DNA of 64,000 bases from Sphingobacterium sp. CZ-2. GTDB taxonomy: Bacteria > Bacteroidota > Bacteroidia > Sphingobacteriales > Sphingobacteriaceae. A program made the translations under genes and the position numbers. A model generated the notes under the pieces. It was given only the letters and a program-made list of their open reading frames with translations. It was not told the DNA's origin and did no database searches. The stretch is taken from NCBI RefSeq assembly GCF_004526235.1, contig NZ_CP038159.1, forward strand, positions 3,720,001 through 3,784,000, given 5' to 3'. Shown piece by piece: positions 28,416 to 38,342 of this stretch (within the stretch, counting starts at the first letter, position 1; each line of letters begins with the position of its first letter).

Positions 28416-29291
28416 TTAACAAATAATATTTAATGCTTTTGGTAATACTTCGATATGGATCTGCTGGCCGAGATCCATCGGTTCCCCATCCAAGTGGACC
28501 GGAGCTTTACCTTCCTGTTCAATACAAATCTTCTTGCCCGGTATGATCTCCACATATTCCGACTGGTCGGCCGTCTTATTAAAGAGGTGGAAAATCATCA
28601 AGGGTAATGTATATAACGGAAATTTATGCACAATACATACATCCAATACGCCATCTGTGATCGAAGCATTCGGCGCGATGTAGGCATTATTGCCATATTG
28701 GGGCGAATTGGCGACCGAAATCATAAAGGCTTCCCGCTCATATTCCTCCCCATCGATCAATAATTTATATTTCTTGGGTTTATATTTACTCAAAAGATTG
28801 ATGACCGTGCGTAAGTAACCTACCGGTCCACGAAAGGTTTCGCCTGCAAATTTATCGCTTACCGAGGCATCAAAGCCGATGCCTGCGATATTGAAGAAAT
28901 TCCGGTCTTCGGCCTTGGCACAATCTACGGCCAGGAATTCGAAACGGTTGATTCGGCGCAAAGCGGCCGATTCGTTCATGGGGATTCCTAAATATAAGGC
29001 GAGTCCATTTCCAGAACCTTCCGGGACAATGCCCAGTGGAATTTCCGAGCCTACCAAAGCCGATCCGATCTCATTGATCGTCCCGTCGCCCCCCACAGCG
29101 ACTACCGCATCGTATTTTTCTTCGATGGCTTCTTTGGCCAGCTCATAGCCATGGTTCACATGATTTGTTAATTTAAAGGTAGGTTCAAATCGGCTTAAAT
29201 CCAACACCTCCAATACCTGTTTATTAAATGCCGTTTTCTTCTTCCCCCCGGATATGGGATTGACTATAAACAGTATGCGTTTCTTTGCCAT
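28416..29291 (-). CDS. diacylglycerol kinase family lipid kinase
   Basis: A 291-residue soluble lipid kinase of the DagK/YegS group. The N-terminal nucleotide-binding lobe has [11 protein letters not shown] and the diagnostic [16 protein letters not shown] motif (about residues 62-77), followed by [18 protein letters not shown]. The C-terminal beta-sandwich includes [25 protein letters not shown], whose acidic residue is conserved. It should phosphorylate a lipid such as diacylglycerol; the true substrate is not shown by sequence. It is divergent from metK. Confidence 0.92.
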   Translation of the reverse strand: MAKKRILFIVNPISGGKKKTAFNKQVLEVLDLSRFEPTFKLTNHVNHGYELAKEAIEEKYDAVVAVGGDGTINEIGSALVGSEIPLGIVPEGSGNGLALYLGIPMNESAALRRINRFEFLAVDCAKAEDRNFFNIAGIGFDASVSDKFAGETFRGPVGYLRTVINLLSKYKPKKYKLLIDGEEYEREAFMISVANSPQYGNNAYIAPNASITDGVLDVCIVHKFPLYTLPLMIFHLFNKTADQSEYVEIIPGKKICIEQEGKAPVHLDGEPMDLGQQIHIEVLPKALNIIC

Positions 29292-29359
29292 CTCAATCTG
29301 ATAATTCCGCTAAAGATAATAATTTGGTTGAAATACTTTTTAAATAATGCAACTTATCG

Positions 29360-29367
29360 TAGCTTTG
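29360..29367 (+). promoter_or_regulatory. -7 box TAGCTTTG for metK
   Basis: TAGCTTTG fits TAnnTTTG and lies 23 bp before the metK ATG, which would give a short leader of about 20 nt. No SAM riboswitch could fit in that leader and none is seen in the 99-bp divergent region. Confidence 0.45.
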
Positions 29368-29390
29368 TTGCCACCGTAAAAAAAACACTT

Positions 29391-30644
29391 ATGGCATACT
29401 TATTTACCTCCGAGTCTGTTTCTGAAGGACATCCAGATAAAGTTGCAGATCAAATTTCGGATGCATTGATCGATAATTTCCTAGCCTGGGACGAAGATGC
29501 ACGCGTAGCAATCGAAACCCTAGTAACCACCGGACAGGTCGTGTTGGCTGGCGAAGTAAAATCAAAAATCTATTTAGACGTTCAAAAGATAACCCGTCAG
29601 GTGATCGAAAAGATCGGATATACCAAATCCGAGTATATGTTCGAAGCCAATTCCTGTGGTGTGCTTTCGGCCATCCATGAGCAGTCGGCTGACATCAACC
29701 AAGGGGTTGACCGCGTGACCAGGCAAGAACAGGGAGCGGGTGACCAAGGGATCATGTTCGGGTATGCGAACAATGAAACCGAGAACTACATGCCTTTGGC
29801 ATTGGATATCTCCCACCGTTTATTATACGAACTAGCGGCTCTACGCCGTGAGAATGATAGCATTCCCTACCTACGTCCTGATGCGAAATCGCAGGTGACC
29901 TTGGAATACGATGACAACCACAAACCTGTGCGTATTGATACCATCGTTATTTCGACCCAGCATGATGATTTTGCGGAAGAAAAGGAAATGCAGGAGAAAA
30001 TCAAATCGGATATCGTTAATATTCTGATCCCGCGTGTGAAGGCACAATTGAAACCTGAATTACAGGCATTGTTCAATGGGGAGATCAAATACCATATCAA
30101 CCCAACGGGAAAATTCGTGATCGGTGGACCACATGGAGATACCGGTTTAACGGGAAGAAAGATCATTGTGGATACGTATGGTGGTAAGGGGGCACATGGT
30201 GGTGGTGCTTTCTCCGGAAAGGATCCATCCAAAGTGGACCGTTCTGCAGCGTATGCAACAAGACATATTGCCAAGAACTTAGTGGCAGCTGGTGTTGCTG
30301 ATGAGTTATTGGTACAGATTTCTTATGCGATCGGTGTGAAGGATCCGATGGGTATCTATGTGAATACCTATGGTACTTCGAAGGTGAACAAAACCGATGG
30401 TGAAATCGCACAGATTATTGCTGAACTGTTTGATATGACGCCTTATGGCATTGAAACTAGATTAGGACTTAGAAAACCGATCTATGCGGAAACTGCTGCT
30501 TATGGTCATATGGGTAGAACCCCAAAAACAGTGACTAAGACATTTGAAAATTCTAACGGGGAGATAAAGACGGTAGAAGTCGATTTGTTTACCTGGGAGA
30601 AATTGGATTATGTGGATAAGGTGAAAAAGGCTTTCGGGCTGTAA
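29391..30644 (+). CDS. metK: S-adenosylmethionine synthetase
   Basis: A 417-residue cytoplasmic enzyme that makes S-adenosylmethionine from methionine and ATP. The start is ATG at 29391 ([20 protein letters not shown]); an upstream in-frame TTG at 29328 would place non-conserved residues in front and lies before the promoter box. Signature segments are [18 protein letters not shown], the loop [13 protein letters not shown], and [19 protein letters not shown]. The length is slightly above the 384 residues of E. coli MetK. A long hairpin terminator follows. Confidence 0.97.
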   Translation: MAYLFTSESVSEGHPDKVADQISDALIDNFLAWDEDARVAIETLVTTGQVVLAGEVKSKIYLDVQKITRQVIEKIGYTKSEYMFEANSCGVLSAIHEQSADINQGVDRVTRQEQGAGDQGIMFGYANNETENYMPLALDISHRLLYELAALRRENDSIPYLRPDAKSQVTLEYDDNHKPVRIDTIVISTQHDDFAEEKEMQEKIKSDIVNILIPRVKAQLKPELQALFNGEIKYHINPTGKFVIGGPHGDTGLTGRKIIVDTYGGKGAHGGGAFSGKDPSKVDRSAAYATRHIAKNLVAAGVADELLVQISYAIGVKDPMGIYVNTYGTSKVNKTDGEIAQIIAELFDMTPYGIETRLGLRKPIYAETAAYGHMGRTPKTVTKTFENSNGEIKTVEVDLFTWEKLDYVDKVKKAFGL

Positions 30645-30674
30645 AAGTATAAAAGTCTAAAAATATTATCAGCC

Positions 30675-30731
30675 GATAATTAAAGCAAAAAAGCAGATTC
30701 AAATGAATCGGCTTTTTTTGCTTTAATTATC
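30675..30731. terminator. long bidirectional hairpin terminator after metK
   Basis: Two arms of about 26 nt pair almost perfectly around a 4-nt loop (30701-30704), with one mismatch and one bulge. The stem itself contains a T7 run on the plus strand and A6 opposite, so it can stop transcription from either side. It separates metK from the AT-rich uptake locus. Confidence 0.85.
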
Positions 30732-30792
30732 ACATTTCCCTATATTGTAATCTCCTTCAAAAAAGACAGATTTTGGAATTATTCATTTTTTT

Positions 30793-31389
30793 ATGAGATT
30801 TGAAAATCTGATTAAATCTATTTCTGTGAAAAAGCTAAGTGAAAATAGGAAACTTATAACCGCCTTAAAATCCGGCTCGGAGAAGGCGTTTACAGAAATT
30901 TATAATAAATACTGGAAAAAACTGCTTGCTATTTCCTATCATATTTTAAAGGATAAAGAACAAGCCCAAGAAGTGGTTCAAGAAGTTTTTATTTCTATTT
31001 GGAATAACCGAAAAGAAATTGAAATCGATTCAATTGAAGGATACTTGGCAACTGCAGTAAAATACAGCACATTTAAAGTAATATATAAAAACAAAAGACT
31101 CAACGAGATTGAGCAAGGTTTGCAACAAGCAGATTCATATCTTGAAGACGACAAAATTGAAGCACGTTTCCTCAAAGACTATTTAGATGGGGTAATAGAA
31201 AAACTTCCAGAAAAATGTCGAATCATATTCAAATTAAGTCGAGAAACCTATTTAACCAATCAAGAAATCTCTGACAATTTAAATATTAGTGTAAAAACTG
31301 TCGAAGCACATATTACCAGAGCCATAAAAATCCTTCGTATAAACCTCCATAAGGTAGGCCTAAGCTTGGTATTCTTATTACTATTTTAA
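30793..31389 (+). CDS. ECF RNA polymerase sigma factor
   Basis: A 198-residue sigma-70 family protein of the ECF group. Region 2 is seen in AFTEIYNKYWKKLLAISYHILKDKEQAQEVVQEVFISIW (about residues 34-75, in two conserved blocks) and region 4 in LPEKCRIIFKLSRETYLTNQEIS with SVKTVEAHITRAIKIL. It ends with an unusual hydrophobic tail, VGLSLVFLLLF. The gene is followed by a FecR anti-sigma gene and SusC/SusD, the standard arrangement for sigma factors switched on by an outer-membrane transporter. It should direct transcription of the downstream operon. Confidence 0.93.
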   Translation: MRFENLIKSISVKKLSENRKLITALKSGSEKAFTEIYNKYWKKLLAISYHILKDKEQAQEVVQEVFISIWNNRKEIEIDSIEGYLATAVKYSTFKVIYKNKRLNEIEQGLQQADSYLEDDKIEARFLKDYLDGVIEKLPEKCRIIFKLSRETYLTNQEISDNLNISVKTVEAHITRAIKILRINLHKVGLSLVFLLLF

Positions 31390-31465
31390 TTTCACTTCTA
31401 TTTTTTTTAATTCCATATAGGGTTATGTCTTTCGAGAAGGTACATATATATGAAGCCCAAAAATT

Positions 31466-32437
31466 ATGGAAGAAAAACAAATCAAAATTCTGATTGAGAA
31501 ATACCTCTCTGGAAAAGCATCTCTGGAAGAGAAAAAGAGTCTAGAGATTTGGTATAAATCCCAATTGGAGGATGATATCGTATGGGATTTAGAAGACCAA
31601 AGCTTTCAATCCTTTGAAAATAAAATAAAATCTGCCATTTGGGAAGAAACAGTTAATAAGCATGCAAAACTAAAATATCGCAAAAGGATATCTTATTCTG
31701 CAGCAGCTGCCATTTTGTTGTTTTCATCATTTTTGATATTTCTTCAAATCAAACAGAAAGATTTTCAGCAACTAGCTAAAACTCCAATAAATCAAGTTGA
31801 AAATAGACATATCATATTACCAGATAGTAGTATTGTAATTCTAAGACCCGGAAGTGAAATTTTATTATCAAAAGAATTTGGAATTGAAGACAGAGAGGTT
31901 GAACTAATAGGTGAAGCATATTTTGATGTGACACCAAATAAAATAAAACCCTTCATTATAAATTCAGCGAATATTAAAACTACTGTACTTGGAACTGCTT
32001 TTTCAATTCTTGCTAACCCAAACGGTAAAACCATTGAAGTTATAGTTGACCATGGCAAAGTACGGGTTGAAAAACAAAATAAAACGTTAGGAATTCTCCA
32101 AGCAAAACAAAAGTTAATCATCCCAGAAAACCAACGGGTGGATGAGGATATAAAAATTCTAAATGAAGTTTCCAAAAATGAAATGGCATGGATGGAAGAA
32201 GACATGAATTTTGAAGCTTTAACTTTTTCGGATTTAACTAAAAAGCTGGAACGACGTTACCAAGTTAATATAGAATTAATGGATCCCAAATTAGCCAACT
32301 TGAAAATATCCGGAGTATATAAAGGAACAGAAAAATTGGAGGAAGTACTTACTAACTTATGCGTAACTACCAATACAACCTTTATAAAATTGAAAAACAA
32401 GAGATATCAGATTAAAGAAAACAAAAACCTTAACTAA
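31466..32437 (+). CDS. FecR family anti-sigma regulator
   Basis: A 323-residue inner-membrane protein. The cytoplasmic N-terminus (about residues 1-70) should bind the sigma factor; one membrane helix follows (SAAAAILLFSSFLIFLQI, about 76-93). The periplasmic FecR domain shows HIILPDSSIVILRPGS and GEAYFDVTPNKIKPFIINSANIKTTVLGTAFSI, and the C-terminal DUF4974-type domain holds FSDLTKKLERRYQVNIEL. Such proteins receive a signal from the N-terminal STN domain of the partner SusC receptor, which is present here. Confidence 0.92.
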   Translation: MEEKQIKILIEKYLSGKASLEEKKSLEIWYKSQLEDDIVWDLEDQSFQSFENKIKSAIWEETVNKHAKLKYRKRISYSAAAAILLFSSFLIFLQIKQKDFQQLAKTPINQVENRHIILPDSSIVILRPGSEILLSKEFGIEDREVELIGEAYFDVTPNKIKPFIINSANIKTTVLGTAFSILANPNGKTIEVIVDHGKVRVEKQNKTLGILQAKQKLIIPENQRVDEDIKILNEVSKNEMAWMEEDMNFEALTFSDLTKKLERRYQVNIELMDPKLANLKISGVYKGTEKLEEVLTNLCVTTNTTFIKLKNKRYQIKENKNLN

Positions 32438-32461
32438 TAACAACCATTAAAACCAAAAAAT

Positions 32462-32535
32462 ATGAAACTAAACTCAAATTCTACTTAATCCAAAAAACAA
32501 GACCCCCCAAGCCCTAGGAAGCATAATGGGGAGTC
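32462..32535 (+). other. possible leader: 8-codon ORF plus GC-rich hairpin before susC
   Basis: In the 142-bp gap between fecR and susC, ATG at 32462 opens a tiny frame reading MKLNSNST and a stop. It is followed by GACCCCCC (32501-32508) that can pair with GGGGAGTC (32528-32535), one mismatch, around a 19-nt loop. This is the most GC-rich spot in an AT-rich locus. It could be a leader or attenuator, but no T-run follows the hairpin. Confidence 0.3.
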
Positions 32536-32579
32536 CGGAGAATTAAATCAATTGTTTACACTTAATCCCATTACAAATA

Positions 32580-35500
32580 ATGCAAAAACTACGGTTTTTT
32601 GCAAGGGGTAGATTACATCTCCTTACCACCTTGCATAAACAGTCTAACTTCCGTTTTCTTATGAAAATAAAATTGGTTTGTGCAATGTTGTCCACAATAA
32701 CCTTAAACCTATTTGCGACACCAAATAGTTTTGGACAAAATGTCAATACGACTAAAGTCGAAATCAGTTTTAAACAGGCAACTTTAAAACAAATATTATC
32801 CGATTTACAAAAACAATCTGGGTTTAGCTTTTTTTATCCTAGTGATATTGTTGCCCAGTATAATGAAATTTCAATTGATTTATCCAATGAAATAATGGCT
32901 GAAGCTTTGAACATGGTGCTGAAAAATACGCCATTAACTTATGTACAGCGAGGAAATAACATTATTTTATTTGTAGGAGATAAACCAACGGAAAAGTTAA
33001 ACAAAAGTTCTGAAGTTTATCAAAAAACGGTTTCTGGAATAGTTGTTAATGAACAAAATAAACCCATTGCCGGGGTTACTGTTCAGGTAAAAAATCTAAA
33101 AACTAACTCTTCAAACTTCAAACTAAACACAGCAACAGATCAAAATGGACATTGGAGTCTTATTTTACCTCATAGTCAGGTAACAATAAGCCTATCTATG
33201 ATTGGATTTGAAACCCAAGATGTTGAACTTGATGGAAGGTCAGAATTAACCATTCAGTTGAAACCTGCAAAAGCCCAAGAAATAGAAGATGTGGTAATTA
33301 CTGGTTTATTTGAAAGACCTAAGGAAATGTATACTGGGGCAGCAAGATCTTTCACCCAAGAACAATTACAGAATGTTTCCAGCGACAATGTATTAACTGC
33401 TTTGCGATCTTTAGATCCCTCTTTTCAAATGCCGGAAAACATAAATTTAGGAGCTAATCCTAATGCTCTACCCGAGGTAACTCTAAGAGGAGGAAATAGT
33501 CTAATAGATCCAAACACTTCCACCAATAATCCATTTAATTATTCAAACAATCCAAATACTCCCCTATTTATTTTAGATGGTTTTGAGGTCTCTTTAGCAC
33601 GAATCAATGATCTGGATTTGACACGAATAAAAAGCATCGATTTATTGAAGGACGCTACTGCGACATCTATCTACGGATCTAGAGCAGCAAATGGAGTTGT
33701 AGTAATAGAAACTATACGACCTAAAGCAGGGAAACTAAATTTAACCTATACTGGAAATGCCACCATTGAATCCCCTGACATCTTAGATTACGATGTGTTA
33801 AATTCTTCTGAAAAATTAGCTATTGAAAAGCAGATTGGTGTATATGACTATTCCTGGAATTCAGTCGATCAACAACTGAAAACCATATACAATGAGAGAT
33901 TAAGGGCTGTTACTTCAGGAGTAAACACAGATTGGCTAGCACAACCAATCCGTACAGGGATTGGACAAAAACACAATATTTATGTGGAAGGAGGGAAAGA
34001 CGAAATTCAATATGGAATCAACTTAAATTATTATAACAACTCTGGAGTTATGAAAGGTTCTAACCGTCAGACTATGACTGGTAATACTTTTCTATCCTAT
34101 CGTTTTAAGAATCTAATGTTCAAGAACGATCTTACACTGGTAAGTAATTTAGGGAATAATTCACCTTTTGGGTCTTTTAAACAGTATACCCAATTAAATC
34201 CATATTGGACTCCGTTTAATTCGGATGGTTCCTATAAGTTATATCTCGAGGAAATTTATAACGAAGATACCGGTGCAAGGCTAACAAATTTTGATACTTA
34301 CAATAACCTAACGGGTTATGTTGGAAGACCGACTAATCCATTATATGATGCCAGTCTCAATATCTTGGATCAAACGAAGTACCATAGTATTATCAATAAT
34401 TTTGCCTTGGAATGGCAAGCTTATTCCTGGCTAAAATTACGCGGAACATTTGCTTACCTGTTCCAAGCGGATGAATCCGATAAATTCTTACCTGCACAAC
34501 ATTCAACATTTGCTAACACACCCACATTTGAAAAGGGGTCATACAATAAAGGTTACGGAAAAAATCAGCGTTACGAGGGGATATTTTCAGCCAACTTAAG
34601 TAAAACGTTTGGTAAAAACCTCATATTCGCAACCCTTGGAGCAAATATATCCCAGGAGGATAACAATACACAAAGGTTTTTGGTTGTTGGATTTCCAAAT
34701 GCAAGTATGGATGATATAACTCAAGGGCTTCAGTTCGACCTTGGCAGTAAACCTATCGGAACTGAAAACATAAAGCGACTAGCTGGCCTGTTTTCAAATA
34801 TATCCTTTGCTCATAACAATCGATATTTATTAGATTTTTCATATAGGGTTGATGGCTCATCACAATTTGGTTCCAACAACCGGTTTGCTCCATTTTGGTC
34901 AGCTGGGGCAGGTTGGAATTTACATAATGAAAATCTAATAAAGGATATTGAAGGTATTAATAGACTTAAAATCCGTTATTCGTTTGGATACACTGGATCA
35001 CAGAATTTTGATTCATTTTACGGACTTACCACATCACGATATTTTACAGCCACGGAATATCGTGGCATGATCGGCACTTATTTACTCGGATACGGAAATC
35101 CAAATTTAGCTTGGCAGAAAACTCAAAAGAACAATTTAGGAGTAGATATTACCTTATTTAACAGGCTTGATCTATCGGCGAATTATTACATTGAGAAAAC
35201 CCAAGGGTCAATTGCTTCTATTTCAACAGCTCCTTCATCTGGGTTTATCGATTTTAAGGAAAATATGGGTGATTTAAAATCAAATGGCTGGGAACTATAT
35301 TCGAAATTTAATATTATTTCAAATCCTAACAATCGGAACAATTGGTCTATTTTCTTGAACCTATTCTCGGTTAATAATAAAATCGAAAGGGTATCAAACA
35401 CCATATCTGCTCTGAATAAAGCGGCAGATGAACAATTATCTACTTTACCAATTACTCGATTTGCTGAAGGTCAATCCACCACGGCTATCTGGGCAGTACC

Positions 35501-36080
35501 ATCTTTGGGAATTGATCCTGCTACGGGCTATGAAATCTTCCTAACTAAGGATGGCCGATTAACAAATACATACAATCCATTAGATCAAATTATTGTGGGT
35601 GATACTCGTTCAGATCTAGAGGGTACCTTTGGGACAAACTTTGAGTATAATGGAATTGGATTAAACGCATTTTTTCGGTTCAAAATGGGGGGTCAATCTT
35701 ATAATCAAACCTTGGTCGACCGAGTAGAAAATGTAAATGTTAGACTTTATAATGTTGACAGAAGAGTTTCAGAAGAACGCTGGTTAAATCAAGGAGACCA
35801 CACGTTCTATAAAGGACTAATAGATGCCGATGGATATGGAAATACTACACCAACCTATGCTACATCAAGGTTTGTCCAAAATGACAATCTCCTGTCCTTA
35901 GAAAGCATCTCCCTCTTTTATCGTTTCAATGATGAAATTTCTAAAAAATGGGGTATGAGAAATACGAAGATAACGGCATTCTCAAACGATGTATTTCGAT
36001 TTTCAAGTATCCGAAGAGAACGTGGCTTAGACTATCCGTTCAGCAGATCATTTACATTTCAAATATCAACTAGTTTTTAA
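32580..36080 (+). CDS. SusC/RagA family TonB-linked outer-membrane transporter with STN domain
   Basis: A 1166-residue TonB-dependent transporter. An extended basic N-terminus precedes the signal helix (about residues 28-52, ending NSFGQ); a start at the second ATG (32661) is also possible. Next come an STN signalling domain (VEISFKQATLKQILSDLQ and on, about 60-130), a carboxypeptidase-regulatory-like domain (TVSGIVVNEQNKPIAGVTVQV, about 148-230), the plug with DATATSIYGSRAANGVVVI, and a beta-barrel ending in FTFQISTSF. The STN domain is consistent with signalling to the FecR protein upstream. Substrate unknown. Confidence 0.95.
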   Translation: MQKLRFFARGRLHLLTTLHKQSNFRFLMKIKLVCAMLSTITLNLFATPNSFGQNVNTTKVEISFKQATLKQILSDLQKQSGFSFFYPSDIVAQYNEISIDLSNEIMAEALNMVLKNTPLTYVQRGNNIILFVGDKPTEKLNKSSEVYQKTVSGIVVNEQNKPIAGVTVQVKNLKTNSSNFKLNTATDQNGHWSLILPHSQVTISLSMIGFETQDVELDGRSELTIQLKPAKAQEIEDVVITGLFERPKEMYTGAARSFTQEQLQNVSSDNVLTALRSLDPSFQMPENINLGANPNALPEVTLRGGNSLIDPNTSTNNPFNYSNNPNTPLFILDGFEVSLARINDLDLTRIKSIDLLKDATATSIYGSRAANGVVVIETIRPKAGKLNLTYTGNATIESPDILDYDVLNSSEKLAIEKQIGVYDYSWNSVDQQLKTIYNERLRAVTSGVNTDWLAQPIRTGIGQKHNIYVEGGKDEIQYGINLNYYNNSGVMKGSNRQTMTGNTFLSYRFKNLMFKNDLTLVSNLGNNSPFGSFKQYTQLNPYWTPFNSDGSYKLYLEEIYNEDTGARLTNFDTYNNLTGYVGRPTNPLYDASLNILDQTKYHSIINNFALEWQAYSWLKLRGTFAYLFQADESDKFLPAQHSTFANTPTFEKGSYNKGYGKNQRYEGIFSANLSKTFGKNLIFATLGANISQEDNNTQRFLVVGFPNASMDDITQGLQFDLGSKPIGTENIKRLAGLFSNISFAHNNRYLLDFSYRVDGSSQFGSNNRFAPFWSAGAGWNLHNENLIKDIEGINRLKIRYSFGYTGSQNFDSFYGLTTSRYFTATEYRGMIGTYLLGYGNPNLAWQKTQKNNLGVDITLFNRLDLSANYYIEKTQGSIASISTAPSSGFIDFKENMGDLKSNGWELYSKFNIISNPNNRNNWSIFLNLFSVNNKIERVSNTISALNKAADEQLSTLPITRFAEGQSTTAIWAVPSLGIDPATGYEIFLTKDGRLTNTYNPLDQIIVGDTRSDLEGTFGTNFEYNGIGLNAFFRFKMGGQSYNQTLVDRVENVNVRLYNVDRRVSEERWLNQGDHTFYKGLIDADGYGNTTPTYATSRFVQNDNLLSLESISLFYRFNDEISKKWGMRNTKITAFSNDVFRFSSIRRERGLDYPFSRSFTFQISTSF

Positions 36081-36085
36081 TTAAG

Positions 36086-37594
36086 ATGAAATTAATAATG
36101 AAAATCACCATGAGAAAGAAATCCATCATTGGACTAATCTTTTTATCAATAATATTTTTTACGCTAAATTCCTGTAATAAGTGGTTGGATGTGCAACCTA
36201 GCACACAAACAACGGAAAACAAACAATTCAGCTCGCAACAAGGATACATAGATGCACTAATTGGCACTTACCAAAAAATGGCTGAAAACAATAGCTATGG
36301 AAAAAACTTAGGATATGGTGTATTGGATGTCTTGGCGCAATTGTTCCAAAACAAAGCGAATCAAACTGTTGATATGTATGGTCAATTAGCTAGATATAAT
36401 TATGCCGATGCTGGTGTGGAAGCTACCATTAACAGCCTTTGGAGTGAACAATATAGTATTATTGCCCAAACAAATTACATTTTAAAAGATATTGATGCAA
36501 ATCGTCATTTATTTCAACAGCACAATTTTAATTTGATCAAAGGGGAATCATTGGCAATTAGAGCAATGGTCCACTTTGATTTATTGCGATTGTTCGCTCC
36601 TGTAAAATCACAATTACAACCTATCGAACAATCTACCATCCCATATATGACAGCATTTTCAGTCAATCCTTCTAAATCATTATCCTTTGAAGAAATTATT
36701 TCTCAAATTATCATTGATCTAAAAGCTGCTGAAGAATTATTGTCCATCGATCAGGAAATAGATCAAATTAAAGACAATGCTGGGAAAAATAATCTAGAAT
36801 TGTTTCAATCATTCCGACAGAACCGATTAAATTATTGGGCAGTCAAAGCTTTATTAGCTCGGGTTTATCAATATAATGAAGATAAAGAAAACGCTTTAAA
36901 ATATTCTAAGGAAGTGATTTCTAGTGAAAAATTCTATTTCGTAAATGGCAACACAAATACTACAAATCCTACATTAGCTTCTTCAAATGCTATTTTTAGT
37001 ACAGAACATATCTTTTCAGTCTACAAATCAGATTTAAAAACAGTATCTGATCGTTATTTCAAGACTGAAAGTAATGCCGCCGAAGGTGAAGATTATTTTT
37101 CTACTCAGACTAATTTGAACAATTATTTTGAAGTATCGGTTTCTGGCCATGCTATAGATATCCGAGGACCTCAAGCCTCCAACTCCAGGTGGAATGTATT
37201 TAATGTATCAACTGTGTACAGCAATAAATATTATGTGGGTTCAAACATTAACAATGTGAACCAAAAATTAATTCCAGTTATCAAATTAGCAGAAATGTAT
37301 TATATAGCAGCTGAAGCTAGTCCTACAGTTCAGGAAGCCTTGGGATATATCAATAAAGTAAGGACAGCGCGCCTTATCCCTGCATTAACTAATACAAACA
37401 TTACCAATTCAAGCCAACTAGAATCAGAAATCTTTAAAGAATATCGAAAGGAATTTATCGCTGAAGGGCAATTATGGTATTATTATAAACGTAAAAAATT
37501 CACTTCCATTCAAAATACAGTGGACTACTCGTTCAACTTAGGAAAATACGTTTTCCCGATTCCAAATAAAGAAATCGAATTTGGATTAAATTAA
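36086..37594 (+). CDS. RagB/SusD family nutrient-uptake lipoprotein
   Basis: A 502-residue surface lipoprotein that forms a lid on the SusC barrel. The lipobox is in FTLNSCNKWLDVQP, the usual SusD opening. TPR-type helices follow, including ESLAIRAMVHFDLLRLFAP, a hallmark of the family, and the C-terminal part has EYRKEFIAEGQLWYYYKR. ATGs at 36086, 36098 and 36110 are all possible starts; the last gives the most standard signal peptide. It lies 5 bp after the susC stop. The only cysteine after the signal helix is the lipid-bearing one. Confidence 0.94.
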   Translation: MKLIMKITMRKKSIIGLIFLSIIFFTLNSCNKWLDVQPSTQTTENKQFSSQQGYIDALIGTYQKMAENNSYGKNLGYGVLDVLAQLFQNKANQTVDMYGQLARYNYADAGVEATINSLWSEQYSIIAQTNYILKDIDANRHLFQQHNFNLIKGESLAIRAMVHFDLLRLFAPVKSQLQPIEQSTIPYMTAFSVNPSKSLSFEEIISQIIIDLKAAEELLSIDQEIDQIKDNAGKNNLELFQSFRQNRLNYWAVKALLARVYQYNEDKENALKYSKEVISSEKFYFVNGNTNTTNPTLASSNAIFSTEHIFSVYKSDLKTVSDRYFKTESNAAEGEDYFSTQTNLNNYFEVSVSGHAIDIRGPQASNSRWNVFNVSTVYSNKYYVGSNINNVNQKLIPVIKLAEMYYIAAEASPTVQEALGYINKVRTARLIPALTNTNITNSSQLESEIFKEYRKEFIAEGQLWYYYKRKKFTSIQNTVDYSFNLGKYVFPIPNKEIEFGLN

Positions 37595-37604
37595 AATCAA
37601 AAAA

Positions 37605-38333
37605 ATGAAAAATTGGACAAATATATTTGGCTTTTTATGTTCACTTCTATTCCTCATTGGTTGTAGTGAAGATAAACCCTTAATGTATCAAGAAGATTCA
37701 AAAGTATATTTTCTTAAAAATACTACTGAAACTTCTAGAGATAGTATCGAAAAAAGCTTTGCTTTTGACCCTACCAATGTTACTTCTGATACTATTGCAC
37801 TCAACTTTAGAATCATCGGCTTTCCTAAGGACGTAGATAGAGAAATTGCAGTAAAAGTTAAAGAAGGTTCCACGGCAAAGTTAGGATATCATTTTAAAAT
37901 TGATAACCTATTTATTCCCGCGAATAGCTCAAATGGGTCAGCTGAACTTATTTTTTTCAGAAGAGAGGGTCTAAAGGATAGTACAGTCAGAGCAGATTTA
38001 TTAATTGCAGAAAATGAAAATTTCGAGGTGGGATATGAAGATGTAATAGGAAATTCAAAAATCAATCGAGTTACTCTACGTTTTTCGATAACAGATTTAT
38101 TGAGTAAACCAACAAATTGGCAAACATTATGGCAGAATATGTTTGGGGATTATTCCAATACTAAAATTTTATTTCTAACCCAACAGTTAAATTATACAGC
38201 TTGGAACGTGCCTTATTTATTCCCACAAGACCAAAGCAATATGATCAACAAGGCTAGGATAGCAATTTATGAATATGAGAAAATGAATGGTCCTTTAATG
38301 GATGAAAACGGAAATAGAGTGATAATCCCTTAA
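37605..38333 (+). CDS. DUF4843 family lipoprotein
   Basis: A 242-residue lipoprotein with the lipobox LFLIGCSEDK. The body resembles the DUF4843 family, which is found next to SusC/SusD pairs: a DSKVYFLKN opening strand, DTIALNFRIIGFPKDVDREIAVKV, and GYHFKIDNLFIPANSSNGSAELIFFRREGLKDS, an all-beta domain similar to calx-beta-like modules. It probably sits in the outer membrane and may contact the substrate or SusD. Function unproven. Gaps to its neighbours are about 10 bp. Confidence 0.85.
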   Translation: MKNWTNIFGFLCSLLFLIGCSEDKPLMYQEDSKVYFLKNTTETSRDSIEKSFAFDPTNVTSDTIALNFRIIGFPKDVDREIAVKVKEGSTAKLGYHFKIDNLFIPANSSNGSAELIFFRREGLKDSTVRADLLIAENENFEVGYEDVIGNSKINRVTLRFSITDLLSKPTNWQTLWQNMFGDYSNTKILFLTQQLNYTAWNVPYLFPQDQSNMINKARIAIYEYEKMNGPLMDENGNRVIIP

Positions 38334-38342
38334 TATAATGAT

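Noticed and set aside
29292..29390. SAM riboswitch in front of metK
   Set aside because: The 99-bp region is too short for the known classes once the promoter is placed, and no conserved core or terminator stem is visible.
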